DNA of 64,000 nt from Thermoanaerobaculia bacterium (GTDB lineage Bacteria > Acidobacteriota > Thermoanaerobaculia > Multivoradales > JAHEKO01), in the NCBI GenBank assembly GCA_947259925.1, contig CAMYOG010000015.1, forward strand, positions 1 through 64,000. The letters are read 5' to 3'. Position numbers and translations under genes: made by a program. Every line of letters starts with the position of its first letter. The first letter of the stretch is position 1. Shown here piece after piece: positions 30,811 through 38,770 of this stretch. The notes under the pieces were generated by a model. That model was not told the DNA's origin. It saw only the letters and a program-made list of their open reading frames with translations, and made no database searches.

Positions 30811-32214
30811 TTGGCCCATCTGAAGCTCGCCGGCATCGTCTCCCTGCTCCTCTACGCCCTGCTCGCCGGGGCCGTTCGTGCCTCCAACGCGCCAGGCGAC
30901 GTGGCGCTCTTCCTGGCCATCACCGGCGCGCTCTTCGCCCTGATGTTCTGGTCCTGGTGGCGCGCCTCAGCGGGTGGACGTCGTCGGCTCGGTCACATCC
31001 TCCTGTTCGCGGTCCTCTTCCGGCTGATCATGCTCACGGTCGGCCTGCCCCGCGACGACCGTCTGCAGGCGCTGCGGCGCGATCTCGGCGGCGAGGAGAC
31101 CGGCTACCAGAGCTTCCTGCTCTACGACAACGACATCTGGCGCTACCTCTGGGAGGGGCACCTGACCGCCACCGGGATCGGACCGTACGGCAAGACGCCC
31201 GACGAGCATCTGACCGAGATCGAGAATCTCGATCCCGGCGTGCCCGAGCCTCCGCCGCTCGAGTCCGAGCTCTGGTGGGACGTGCTCGACAACGTCAGCT
31301 TCCGGACCTACACCAGCGTCTACCCGCCGGTGGCCCAGCTGCTGTTCGTGGCGGCGCATGCGATCGCGCCGGGGAGCGTCCTGGTGCTCAAAGCGCTGAT
31401 CGCTCTGATCGACCTGGGTGCCTGTCTGGGCCTCGCGACACTCCTTCGGGCCCTCGGGCGGCCCGATCGCGACCTGCTTCTCTACGCCTGGAATCCGTTG
31501 GTGATCAAGGAGTTCGCCGGCTCGGGCCACGCCGACGCACTGATGATCCTGTGCGTCGTCTGGGCGGCGGTCTGGATGGTCCGACGCCGGGACGCGCTCG
31601 CGCAGCTCCTGCTCGGCGTTGCGATCGCCTCCAAGCTGGGCGCGATCCTGCTGGTCCCCATCTTCTGTAGGTACACCCGGCCGCGGAGCTGGCCGCTGGC
31701 ACCACTCGCGGCACTCCTGGTGGCGCTCCCGTTCTGGCGCGACATCTACGGCCTCGGGCGCGGGCTGGCGACGTACGCCCGTGAGTGGGTCTTCAACTCC
31801 GGGCCGTGGCTAGCGCTCCGAGAGACGTTGGCGGCGCTCGGCGCCGAGTCCCCCGGTGTCTGGGCACACGCCCTGACCCGAGCGGTGGTGCTCGGAGTGG
31901 TGATCTGGTCCCTGAAACCGGGCCGTTTCGAGGCGGCGCGGTGGGCGCGCTGGTGCTTTCTCACCCTGGCGACGCTGATCGTGCTCAACCCAGCCGTCAT
32001 GCCCTGGTATCTCACCTGGGCCCTGCCGTTCGCGATCGCAGTCGGCAATCTTTCCTGGGTTCTGTTCACCGCCCTGTCGTTTCTCTCCTACCTGTTCTAC
32101 ATCGACCGGGGCGAGGCGAGCTGGTGGCTGTGGCTGGAGTACGGGCTCCTGCTCGGAGCGGTGCTGTGGGAGACGCGCTCGTCTGCTACTTTCGGGCGAT
32201 GGCGAGCACCGTAG
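30811..32214 (+). CDS. Polytopic GT-C type glycosyltransferase (GT87/mannosyltransferase-like)
   Basis: About 467 residues with around ten membrane segments. The first large loop carries YDNDIWRYLWEGHLTATGIGPYG, the acidic motif and NPY-like region of polyprenyl-phosphate-sugar-dependent GT-C enzymes. Near the C-terminus is NPAVMPWYLTWALPF, the family's NPWYxxW-like signature. It probably transfers a sugar from a lipid-phosphate donor on the periplasmic face. The start is TTG 30811, right after a TATTCT/TATCCT-rich stretch. The 3' end overlaps the acylphosphatase gene by 16 nt. Confidence 0.72.
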   Translation: MAHLKLAGIVSLLLYALLAGAVRASNAPGDVALFLAITGALFALMFWSWWRASAGGRRRLGHILLFAVLFRLIMLTVGLPRDDRLQALRRDLGGEETGYQSFLLYDNDIWRYLWEGHLTATGIGPYGKTPDEHLTEIENLDPGVPEPPPLESELWWDVLDNVSFRTYTSVYPPVAQLLFVAAHAIAPGSVLVLKALIALIDLGACLGLATLLRALGRPDRDLLLYAWNPLVIKEFAGSGHADALMILCVVWAAVWMVRRRDALAQLLLGVAIASKLGAILLVPIFCRYTRPRSWPLAPLAALLVALPFWRDIYGLGRGLATYAREWVFNSGPWLALRETLAALGAESPGVWAHALTRAVVLGVVIWSLKPGRFEAARWARWCFLTLATLIVLNPAVMPWYLTWALPFAIAVGNLSWVLFTALSFLSYLFYIDRGEASWWLWLEYGLLLGAVLWETRSSATFGRWRAP

Positions 32215-32486
32215 CCCGCGTGCGGATCGAGGGCCGCGTCCAGGGCGTCTGGTTCCGTGCCTGGACGGTCGACGAAGCGCGGGCGCGTGGCCTGAGTGGC
32301 TGGGTGCGCAATCGGCGGGACGGCTCGGTCGAAGCGCTCTTCGCCGGACCGGAGGAGCTGATCGACGAGATGATCGACGCTTGCCGGCGAGGCTCGCCGG
32401 CCTCGGACGTCAACTCCGTGAGCCGACTCGAAGCGAGTGCCGCCGATCTCGGCGGCGAGGGCTTCCGACAGCTGCCGACGGAATGA
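32199..32486 (+). CDS. acyP: Acylphosphatase
   Basis: 95 residues. It has the acylphosphatase loop GRVQGVWFRAWTVDEA (Arg in the phosphate cradle) and GWVRNRRDGSVEALFAGPEE, where the second Asn positions water. It hydrolyses acyl phosphates such as acetyl or carbamoyl phosphate in the cytoplasm. It overlaps the upstream glycosyltransferase by 16 nt and the downstream metallo-beta-lactamase fusion by 4 nt (ATGA), so it lies in a coupled operon. A TACTTT 6 nt before the ATG may be chance. Confidence 0.93.
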   Translation: MASTVARVRIEGRVQGVWFRAWTVDEARARGLSGWVRNRRDGSVEALFAGPEELIDEMIDACRRGSPASDVNSVSRLEASAADLGGEGFRQLPTE

Positions 32487-34222
32487 GCGCGATCCTCCTA
32501 CGGCTCGGTGCGGCGTGCGCGCTCGTCCTGCTCGGCACCGCAGGGCTGCTCGCCGAGACCCCGGCGGCCGAGATCTCGCTGGACGACGACCTCGAGCTGG
32601 AGCGGCTCGACGACCGACTCTGGCTCTACCGGGCCACGATCGAGATGAACGGCCGTCCGGTCGAGTCCAATGGCCTGGTGGTTGCCGGATCGGAGGGTGC
32701 GCTCGTCATCGACACGCCCTGGAACGACGTGCTGACCGCCCTGCTTCTCGATTGGGTCGAAGAGCGTCTCGGCGGAGTGACCGGCGTTGTGGCGACCCAC
32801 TTCCACCCCGATCGCCTGGGCGGTATCGCGGCGGTGCGCTCGCGCCAGATCGCGAGCTACGGTCACGCCGAGACCGCTCGGCTGGCGATCGAGCACGACC
32901 TGCCCCCTCCCGGCTCCACGTTCGACCGGGAGATGACCCTGTCGACGGGCGATCAGACGGTCGAGCTGTTCTTCCCCGGCCCGGGGCACAGTCCCGACAA
33001 CGTCGTCGCCTGGTTGCCGGAGCGCCGTCTCCTGTTCGGCGGCTGTCTGCTCAAGAGCACCAGCTGGTCGTCGCTCGGCTACCTGGGCGACGCCGTGGTC
33101 ACCGGCTGGGCGGACAGCCTGGAGACGCTCCTCGCCCGCTACCCCGATGCCCGGACGGTTCTGCCCGGGCACGGTGCCGGTGGCGATCTCGGCGTGGTGC
33201 GCCATACGCTCGATCTGGTGCGCCGCCATCTCGCCGGCGCGCCCGAACCGAGCCCATCGACAGGCGCGGCGAGCCGTCAGCGCGGGGTCAGCTGGGTTGC
33301 CCAGCCCTACGCGGTCGAGGCGGAGAACTTCGATTCCCTGGTGGCTGCCAATGTCGACTGGATCGTCCAGACCCCCTTCGGCTGGCAGATCGGACTCCAG
33401 GGCACCGTCGAGCTCGAGACCGAGGGCAAGATCTTCTGGGGGGAGCGTGACGTCGGGCTCGAGGTAACGACTCGCCTGGCTCGCGCGCGAGGCGTCAAGA
33501 CACTTCTCAAACCGCACGTGTGGATTCGCCGCGGCGGCGGCAAGTGGCGCTCGGACATCTCGATGGCCGACGAGGACGGGTGGCGCCGCTGGTTCGACAG
33601 CTATCGGGAGTTCATCCTCCATTACGCCCGCCTCGCCGAGCGGCTCGGGATCGAGGCGCTCTGTATCGGTACCGAACTGCGGCAGACGGTCGTGCACCGA
33701 CCCGACGACTGGCGCCGGATCATCGCCGCGATCCGCGCCGTCTATTCGGGCGAGCTCACCTACGCCGCCAACTGGTACCAGGAGTACCTCGAGGTCCCCT
33801 TCTGGGATCGGCTCGACTACGTCGGCATCCAGGCCTACTTCCCGTTGACTGCGCGCGAGCGGCCGTCGCTGGCCGAGCTCAGAAGCGGTTGGCAGGCACA
33901 CCTGGCCGAGATCGAGGCGCTCCAGCGCCGGGTCGGCAAGCCGGTGCTGTTCACCGAGATCGGCTACAAGAGCACCCCGGGGGCCACGGCCGAGCCGTGG
34001 CGCTGGCTGAAGTCGGACGAGTACGAATCGCTGCCGGTCGACCTCGAGCTTCAGGCCGATGCCTACCGAGCCTTCTTCGAAGTCTTCTGGCCGCGACCGT
34101 GGGTGGCGGGTGCCTACTTCTGGAAGTGGTTCCCCGTCGCTCCCGCCCCCGACAACCCCGGCTTCACCCCTCAGGGGAAGCCGGCCGAGAGAGTCCTGGC
34201 GACCTGGTACGGCGGTGCCTGA
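32483..34222 (+). CDS. Exported subclass-B1 metallo-beta-lactamase domain fused to a GH113-like TIM barrel
   Basis: 579 residues with a signal peptide cleaved near residue 24 (LLA|ET). Residues about 35-250 are a B1-type metallo-beta-lactamase domain with the full two-zinc set: THFHPDRLGG (H106, H108, D110), GHSPDN (H169), GGCLLKS (C188) and PGHGAGGD (H230). Lys 191 matches B1 Lys224, but the Asn233 position is Tyr (about 200). Residues about 268-579 form a glycoside hydrolase barrel with GTELRQT (E398, candidate acid/base), GIQAYFPL and VLFTEIGYKS (E492, candidate nucleophile), resembling GH113 endo-mannanase/glucosidase-type barrels. The start overlaps acyP and the end overlaps the glycosylase gene. 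Beta-lactam hydrolysis is possible but unproven. Confidence 0.85.
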   Translation: MSAILLRLGAACALVLLGTAGLLAETPAAEISLDDDLELERLDDRLWLYRATIEMNGRPVESNGLVVAGSEGALVIDTPWNDVLTALLLDWVEERLGGVTGVVATHFHPDRLGGIAAVRSRQIASYGHAETARLAIEHDLPPPGSTFDREMTLSTGDQTVELFFPGPGHSPDNVVAWLPERRLLFGGCLLKSTSWSSLGYLGDAVVTGWADSLETLLARYPDARTVLPGHGAGGDLGVVRHTLDLVRRHLAGAPEPSPSTGAASRQRGVSWVAQPYAVEAENFDSLVAANVDWIVQTPFGWQIGLQGTVELETEGKIFWGERDVGLEVTTRLARARGVKTLLKPHVWIRRGGGKWRSDISMADEDGWRRWFDSYREFILHYARLAERLGIEALCIGTELRQTVVHRPDDWRRIIAAIRAVYSGELTYAANWYQEYLEVPFWDRLDYVGIQAYFPLTARERPSLAELRSGWQAHLAEIEALQRRVGKPVLFTEIGYKSTPGATAEPWRWLKSDEYESLPVDLELQADAYRAFFEVFWPRPWVAGAYFWKWFPVAPAPDNPGFTPQGKPAERVLATWYGGA

Positions 34223-35111
34223 GCTCCCCGACATCGAGCTCTATCTCCACGCCCTGACCCCACGCGTCGGCGGCGAGCGCCTCGAGCGGATTCGGCTGGC
34301 CAGCCCCTTCCTGGTGCGGTCGGTCGACCCGCCGATCGCCGCCGCCGACGGCCGTAGGGTGACCGCGCTCCGCCGGCTCGGCAAGCGGATCGTCTTCAGC
34401 CTCGAAGACGAGCTCTTCCTCGTTCTCCACCTGATGATCGCCGGCCGCCTGCGGTGGCGCGGCCCGGGCGCCAAGATTCCGGGGCGCCGAGGCCTGGCGG
34501 CGTTCGACTTCGCCGCCGGCACCCTGCTCCTGACCGAGGCGGGGAGCAAGCGACGCGCGTCTCTCCATCTGGTCCGCGACGAAGCTGGGCTGCGCGAGCA
34601 CGATCGCGGCGGGATCGAAGTGCTGGAGGCCGACCGCGAGGAGTTCGCCCGGGCGCTCGCGCGGCGGCGTCATACGCTCAAGCGCTCGCTGACCGATCAG
34701 AGTGTCTTCGCCGGGATCGGCAACGCCTACTCGGACGAGATCCTCCATCGTGCGCAACTCTCGCCGTTCAAGCTCTCGGATCGGCTCACCGACCAGGAGC
34801 TCGACCGGCTGTTCGAGTCGACCCGGGCGGTGCTGACCGAATGGCGCGACCGGCTGCGCGCCGAGACCGGCGACGGTTTTCCGGAGAAGGTCACCGCCTT
34901 TCGCGAGGGAATGACGGTACACGGACGCTTCCGAAAGCCCTGCCCGGTCTGTGGCGCGCCGGTGCAGCGGATCGTCTATGCCGAGAACGAGGCCAACTAC
35001 TGTGCCGCCTGCCAGACCGGGGGCCGACTGCTCGCGGACCGAGCGCTGTCGCGGCTCTTGAAGGACGACTGGCCGCGCACTCTCGAGGAACTCGAGCTCC
35101 GATCGGGATAG
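34215..35111 (+). CDS. Fpg/Nei-family DNA glycosylase
   Basis: 298 residues. Starting at GTG 34215 the protein begins V-PELPDIE, so after removal of the first residue the catalytic Pro and Glu are exposed as in formamidopyrimidine-DNA glycosylase. The helix-two-turn-helix region has QSVFAGIGNAYSDEILHRA. A zinc finger near the C-terminus has CPVC, then 16 residues, then CAAC. It excises oxidised bases and nicks the strand. A Met at 34059 is too far upstream and inside the preceding gene. The real start overlaps that gene by 8 nt. Confidence 0.92.
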   Translation: MPELPDIELYLHALTPRVGGERLERIRLASPFLVRSVDPPIAAADGRRVTALRRLGKRIVFSLEDELFLVLHLMIAGRLRWRGPGAKIPGRRGLAAFDFAAGTLLLTEAGSKRRASLHLVRDEAGLREHDRGGIEVLEADREEFARALARRRHTLKRSLTDQSVFAGIGNAYSDEILHRAQLSPFKLSDRLTDQELDRLFESTRAVLTEWRDRLRAETGDGFPEKVTAFREGMTVHGRFRKPCPVCGAPVQRIVYAENEANYCAACQTGGRLLADRALSRLLKDDWPRTLEELELRSG

Positions 35112-35115
35112 AGGC

Positions 35116-35172
35116 TGCCGTTTTTTTTGGCGGGTGCCGCCACTTTTTGTCACTGCCGCCACTGTTTCTCCC
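35116..35172 (+). repeat. Three tandem 19-bp repeats upstream of a sigma-54 promoter
   Basis: TGCCG starts recur at 35116, 35135 and 35154, exactly 19 bp apart. The second and third share TGCCGCCACT followed by a T-rich stretch; the first is TGCCG followed by eight T. The array ends 20 bp before the -24 element of the sigma-54 promoter. The position fits binding sites for an enhancer-binding activator. Confidence 0.6.
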
Positions 35173-35191
35173 GTCGTTACTGGCTCTCTGG

Positions 35192-35207
35192 TGGCACGTA
35201 GCTTGCC
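35192..35207 (+). promoter_or_regulatory. Sigma-54 (RpoN) promoter of the GGDEF/EAL gene
   Basis: TGGCACG (35192-35198), 4 nt, then TTGCC (35203-35207) matches the consensus TGGCACG-N4-TTGCW, with the invariant GG and GC 10 nt apart. The predicted start of transcription is about 35218, only a few bases before GTG 35222. The real translation start could therefore be that GTG on a nearly leaderless mRNA, or a later codon. Confidence 0.75.
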
Positions 35208-35221
35208 CCTGCAGGTAGCTC

Positions 35222-36664
35222 GTGGAGGTGTCTCTCGAGTTCGTGGTCTCCGCCCTGGTGGCTGCTCTCCTGGTGGCGGTGCTGGTGCAGACGATCCGCA
35301 TGCGCGGCATGCTGGGCGAGCTCACGGTTCAGAACGGTGAGCTCAAGCGGGCGATCTGCCGGGACGACCTGACCGGGCTCGCCAACCGCAGGGTCTTCCA
35401 GGAGATCCTCGACGTCGAGATCGCCCAGGCGAAGCGCTTCGACCTCCACGTCGGCGTGGCGATCCTCGACATCGACGACTTGAAGCTGGTCAACGACGGT
35501 CTCGGCATCGAGGCGGGCGACCGCGTCCTGACGACACTCGCACGGCGGCTGGCGCGCTTCACGCGCGAGGCCGATACCCTCGCCCGGCTGGGCGGTGACC
35601 AGTTCGCGATCATCTTCGCTCGCTGCGAGAACCTGGCAGATATCTTCAGCGCGGTCTATCGCCTGCGGGAGGTCTGGAAGGAGCCGCTCTCGATCGACAG
35701 GCAGGAGCTGCGCGTCTCGTGCTCGGTCGGCCTGAGCGTCTTTCCCGACGACGCCGACGAGGGCTCCGGGCTGATCGAGCACGCCGGCACCGCGCTGGTG
35801 CAGGCCCAGGAGCGCGGCTTCGACCATCTGTCGGTCTTCGATGAGACTTCCGATCGGCTGGCCCACGAGCGGCTGGTGCGCGGCCAGGAGCTCAAGCGCG
35901 CACTCGAGGACGGTCAGTTCGAGCTCTACCTGCAACCCCAGGTCTCGATCCCAGACGGCAAGCTGACCGGCGCCGAGGGCCTGGTGCGCTGGCGCCATCC
36001 CGAGAACGGTCTAATGACCGCCGGCGACTTCATCCCGCTCGCCGAGCAGATCGGTCTGATGCCCGAGGTCAGCACCTGGGTGCTCCAGGAGATCTGCCGC
36101 CGGAATGCCGCCTGGCAGCAGGCCGGTCTGCCGATCGTTCCGATCTCGGTCAACGTCTCCGCCCGTCACTTCCAGCGGGACGACGTTCCCCACGTGGTCC
36201 GCAAGATGCTGAGCAAGAGCGAGCTCGAGCCACGCTTCCTCCACCTGGAGGTGACCGAGAGCGCGGCGCTGCACGACGTCGAGCTGATGACGCGGCACTT
36301 CGGCCGCCTGAAGGAGCTGGGGGTGCTCCTCTACCTGGACGACTTCGGTACCGGCTACTCGTCGATGACCTATCTGATGCGCTACCCGCTCGACGTCCTC
36401 AAGATCGACCGTTCCTTCATCACCGCCCTGCACGAGAACGAGCAGAGCCGGGCCATCGTCAAGGCGACCATGGCGATGGCCTCCAGTCTCGGGCTGGAGG
36501 TGGTCGCCGAAGGGATCGAGACCGAGTCGGAGCTCACCTGTCTCGTCGAGCTGGGCTGCCGGCGGGCTCAGGGCTTCCTGCTCGCCAAGCCGATGCCCTG
36601 CGACGAGTTCGAGCCGTTGATCCACGCCGGTCGGGTGCCGGTGCCGAGCACGCAAGCCGCGTAG
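35222..36664 (+). CDS. Membrane-anchored GGDEF-EAL cyclic-di-GMP protein with a degenerate GGDEF
   Basis: 480 residues. One N-terminal transmembrane helix (about 8-25) leads directly into a GGDEF domain (about 45-210) and an EAL domain (about 220-470). The diguanylate cyclase signature is GGDQF at 124-128 rather than GG[DE]EF, so cyclase activity is doubtful. The EAL motif reads EGL (252-254) but keeps its Glu. NVSARHF, LEVTES, DDFGTGYSS (373-381), LKIDRSF and the late EGIET (Glu 430) are intact. It is most likely a phosphodiesterase. Control by sigma-54 is predicted from the promoter at 35192. No sensory domain is present. Confidence 0.9.
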   Translation: MEVSLEFVVSALVAALLVAVLVQTIRMRGMLGELTVQNGELKRAICRDDLTGLANRRVFQEILDVEIAQAKRFDLHVGVAILDIDDLKLVNDGLGIEAGDRVLTTLARRLARFTREADTLARLGGDQFAIIFARCENLADIFSAVYRLREVWKEPLSIDRQELRVSCSVGLSVFPDDADEGSGLIEHAGTALVQAQERGFDHLSVFDETSDRLAHERLVRGQELKRALEDGQFELYLQPQVSIPDGKLTGAEGLVRWRHPENGLMTAGDFIPLAEQIGLMPEVSTWVLQEICRRNAAWQQAGLPIVPISVNVSARHFQRDDVPHVVRKMLSKSELEPRFLHLEVTESAALHDVELMTRHFGRLKELGVLLYLDDFGTGYSSMTYLMRYPLDVLKIDRSFITALHENEQSRAIVKATMAMASSLGLEVVAEGIETESELTCLVELGCRRAQGFLLAKPMPCDEFEPLIHAGRVPVPSTQAA

Positions 36665-36763
36665 GAAGTCGGGGCCGCCCAAACCGCTTCGTTTCCGTAG
36701 CGCGCCGGCGCAGGTGCCTGGAGATGCAGGGCTCTGCGACCAAGGGCACCGCAGGCGTACTCA

Positions 36764-36826
36764 GCGTACGTCGAGGACGCCCGACCGAGTAGAGTCAGGC
36801 AGATTCAGGTGCATTCGTCGGCGCAG
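36764..36826. repeat. Intergenic dispersed repeat, copy A
   Basis: This stretch, in a 171-nt intergenic region with no gene, resembles 51334-51398. Both run GCG-TACGTCGAGG, then an imperfect middle, then GATTCAGGTGC and a GC-rich end in the same order. Two copies in similar non-coding positions suggest a genome-wide dispersed element. Confidence 0.4.
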
Positions 36827-36835
36827 CGGGAAGCG

Positions 36836-37111
36836 CTATTCCTCGCCCGGATGCGGCGGCACCTCGGGCTCGCGCGGGGTCACGTCCTTGACCGGGGGCT
36901 TGCGCACGTCCTGCTGACCCCGATCGTCGGCCCAGCTGCCGAGCAGCACGGTGAGCAGGCCGAGCAGAATCTCGTCGAGAAACGGAAAGAGGTCGGGAAC
37001 GACCAGGTCGATGAGGAACAGAGCCAGGGTGACGAAGAAGAGTTGGGGGTACTTGAGCCGCGAGGCGAAGCGGCTGATCAGCGACCCTGCGACCTGTCCT
37101 CCCGTGGACAT
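36836..37111 (-). CDS. Small membrane protein, DUF6116-like
   Basis: 91 residues from ATG 37111. A short basic start (LISRFASRLKYPQLFF) precedes two hydrophobic stretches joined by DLVVPDLFPFLDEILLG, followed by a charged Pro-rich tail (KPPVKDVTPREPEVPPHPGEE). The pattern of a VPD/PFxDEI loop between two helices is typical of a small uncharacterised family (DUF6116-like). It follows the radical SAM gene by 16 nt on the same strand. Function unknown. Confidence 0.65.
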   Translation of the reverse strand: MSTGGQVAGSLISRFASRLKYPQLFFVTLALFLIDLVVPDLFPFLDEILLGLLTVLLGSWADDRGQQDVRKPPVKDVTPREPEVPPHPGEE

Positions 37112-37127
37112 GCCCGTGATCTTACCC

Positions 37128-38732
37128 TCAGCCCACCCGCCCGGCGAGCGCCGGCTCGACCGGTACCCGGCCCGCGCGCATGAAGTGCCAGCGCAGCCGG
37201 CCCGGCATTGGCTCGAAGACTTCGGGCCGGACACGCTCCCGGAATCGCCGCAAGAGCGACGCGACGGTCTCGCCGCTTGCGGCCAGCTCGAGCATCTCGG
37301 CGGCCTCGGAGCCCGCCCGCGAGATGTAGGTCTGCCAGATCGCCTGGCGGACCGACATCGAGCCGAGCGTCACGTTCGGCAGCTCCGCGGCACCCTTCTT
37401 GAGCAGCGCGATCTTCTCCTTCAGCTCCGCCGGATCGGCGACCGCGACCCGCTGCCAGCCGGTGTAGGGCTTCGGGATCAGGACGTTGGTGCCCAGATGG
37501 ATGGAGCCGATCTTCCCGGTCGGCGCCAGCTCCTCGAGCATGAGGTCGCGACACCGTGCGCCGAGATCGAGGATCGCCTGCACGTCGGCGAGGCTCTCGT
37601 CCGGCAGACCGATGATGAAGTAGAGCTTCAGCTGGGTGAAGCCGTGTCGGAAGATCGCCCGGACCTTGTCGAGCAGAAGCGAGTTCGGGATCGGCTTGTT
37701 GAGCTTGATTCGCAGCTCGTCGCTGCCAGTCTCGGGCGCGAGCGTAATCGAGCGATCCCCCGATTCCCGGAGCGCCGACAGGACGCCCCCGGTCACCGCC
37801 GGAATCCGGATCGAGGAGACCGAGCTCCGGAATCCGAGCGCTTTCGCCTCCTGCAGGATGCGCTCGATCTCGGGGTGGTCGCCGACCGCCGTGGCGATGA
37901 AACCGAGTCGGTCGGTGACCCCCCGCGCGCGCGCCAGAGACTCGAGGATGTACTCGGTCGAATGCCACCGGAACCGTCCCATGCCGAAGGTCGCCCAGCA
38001 GTAGAGGCACTTCTCCGGACAGCCACGCGACATCTCGATCAGGAACTTGTCGGAGAACTCGGTGTGCGGGGTGACGATCGCGGTGGTCGGCAGATTGCCG
38101 GGCGCGCGCATCTGCTCTTCGGTCAGCTCCAGCTTCTGGATCTTGGGCAGATCTCCGTCTACCTCCGGTCGATGGCGCTCCGGCACGTAGAACCCGGGGC
38201 GATCGGCCAGGCGCTCGATCACCGCCTCTCGATCCGGCTCGTCCTCGAGCGCGCCGAGGAGCTCGGGGAGCACGTTCTCCGCCGCCCCGAGCGCGAAGAC
38301 GTCGACGAACTCGGAGAGCGGCAGCGGGTTGATCATGGCGCACGAGCCGCCGACGATCACCAGCGAGTCCCCGCGCGTCCGCTCGCTCCGGCGCCCGGGA
38401 ATCCCGGCCCGCTCGAGCATGCGCAGGAAGTTGACGTAGTCCTCTTCGAAGGAGATCGAGAACGCGATCGCGCCGAAGCTGCCGAGCGGCTCGTCCGACT
38501 CGACCGACAGGGGCATGCCGTCGCCGTCCGAGAAGAAGCGCTGGCAGCTCCATTCGGGGCGCTGGTGAACCAGCTCATAGACCCGATGGAGGGCGAGGCT
38601 CGACATGCCAACGTGGTACGTGTTGGCGTAGGCGAGCGCCAGCACGTAGCGTCCGTGTTGGGAAAACCGCTCTACCGGCCGCTCGTCCGACCGGAATGGT
38701 CGCCAGTCCTGCCGGGCGGGCTTTTTCGACAT
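37128..38732 (-). CDS. B12-binding-type radical SAM protein (TIGR03960-like, N-terminal family half)
   Basis: 534 residues. A Rossmann-like N-terminal region (LALAYANTYHVGMSSLALHRVY, FSDGDGMPLSVESDEPLG) resembles the cobalamin-binding-like domain. The radical SAM domain has the cluster motif SRGCPEKCLYCWA (CxxxCxxC) and later TLAPETGSDELR and YFIIGLPDES. It matches the protein family often followed by, or fused to, a DUF2344 partner; that partner is not present here. The reaction is unknown; members are associated with tRNA or cofactor chemistry only by proximity. A TAGAGT lies 13 nt before ATG 38732. Confidence 0.85.
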   Translation of the reverse strand: MSKKPARQDWRPFRSDERPVERFSQHGRYVLALAYANTYHVGMSSLALHRVYELVHQRPEWSCQRFFSDGDGMPLSVESDEPLGSFGAIAFSISFEEDYVNFLRMLERAGIPGRRSERTRGDSLVIVGGSCAMINPLPLSEFVDVFALGAAENVLPELLGALEDEPDREAVIERLADRPGFYVPERHRPEVDGDLPKIQKLELTEEQMRAPGNLPTTAIVTPHTEFSDKFLIEMSRGCPEKCLYCWATFGMGRFRWHSTEYILESLARARGVTDRLGFIATAVGDHPEIERILQEAKALGFRSSVSSIRIPAVTGGVLSALRESGDRSITLAPETGSDELRIKLNKPIPNSLLLDKVRAIFRHGFTQLKLYFIIGLPDESLADVQAILDLGARCRDLMLEELAPTGKIGSIHLGTNVLIPKPYTGWQRVAVADPAELKEKIALLKKGAAELPNVTLGSMSVRQAIWQTYISRAGSEAAEMLELAASGETVASLLRRFRERVRPEVFEPMPGRLRWHFMRAGRVPVEPALAGRVG

Positions 38733-38770
38733 CGGTCCGGCGAAAACTCTACAACAGCGGCCTGGCGCCG

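Noticed and set aside
32187-32192. TACTTT as a promoter of the acylphosphatase gene
   Set aside because: It lies inside the overlapping upstream gene of a coupled operon, so a separate promoter is not needed; chance match likely.
35115-35128. T-run after the glycosylase gene as a rho-independent terminator
   Set aside because: Eight T are present but no stable hairpin precedes them; the T-run is part of the first 19-bp repeat.
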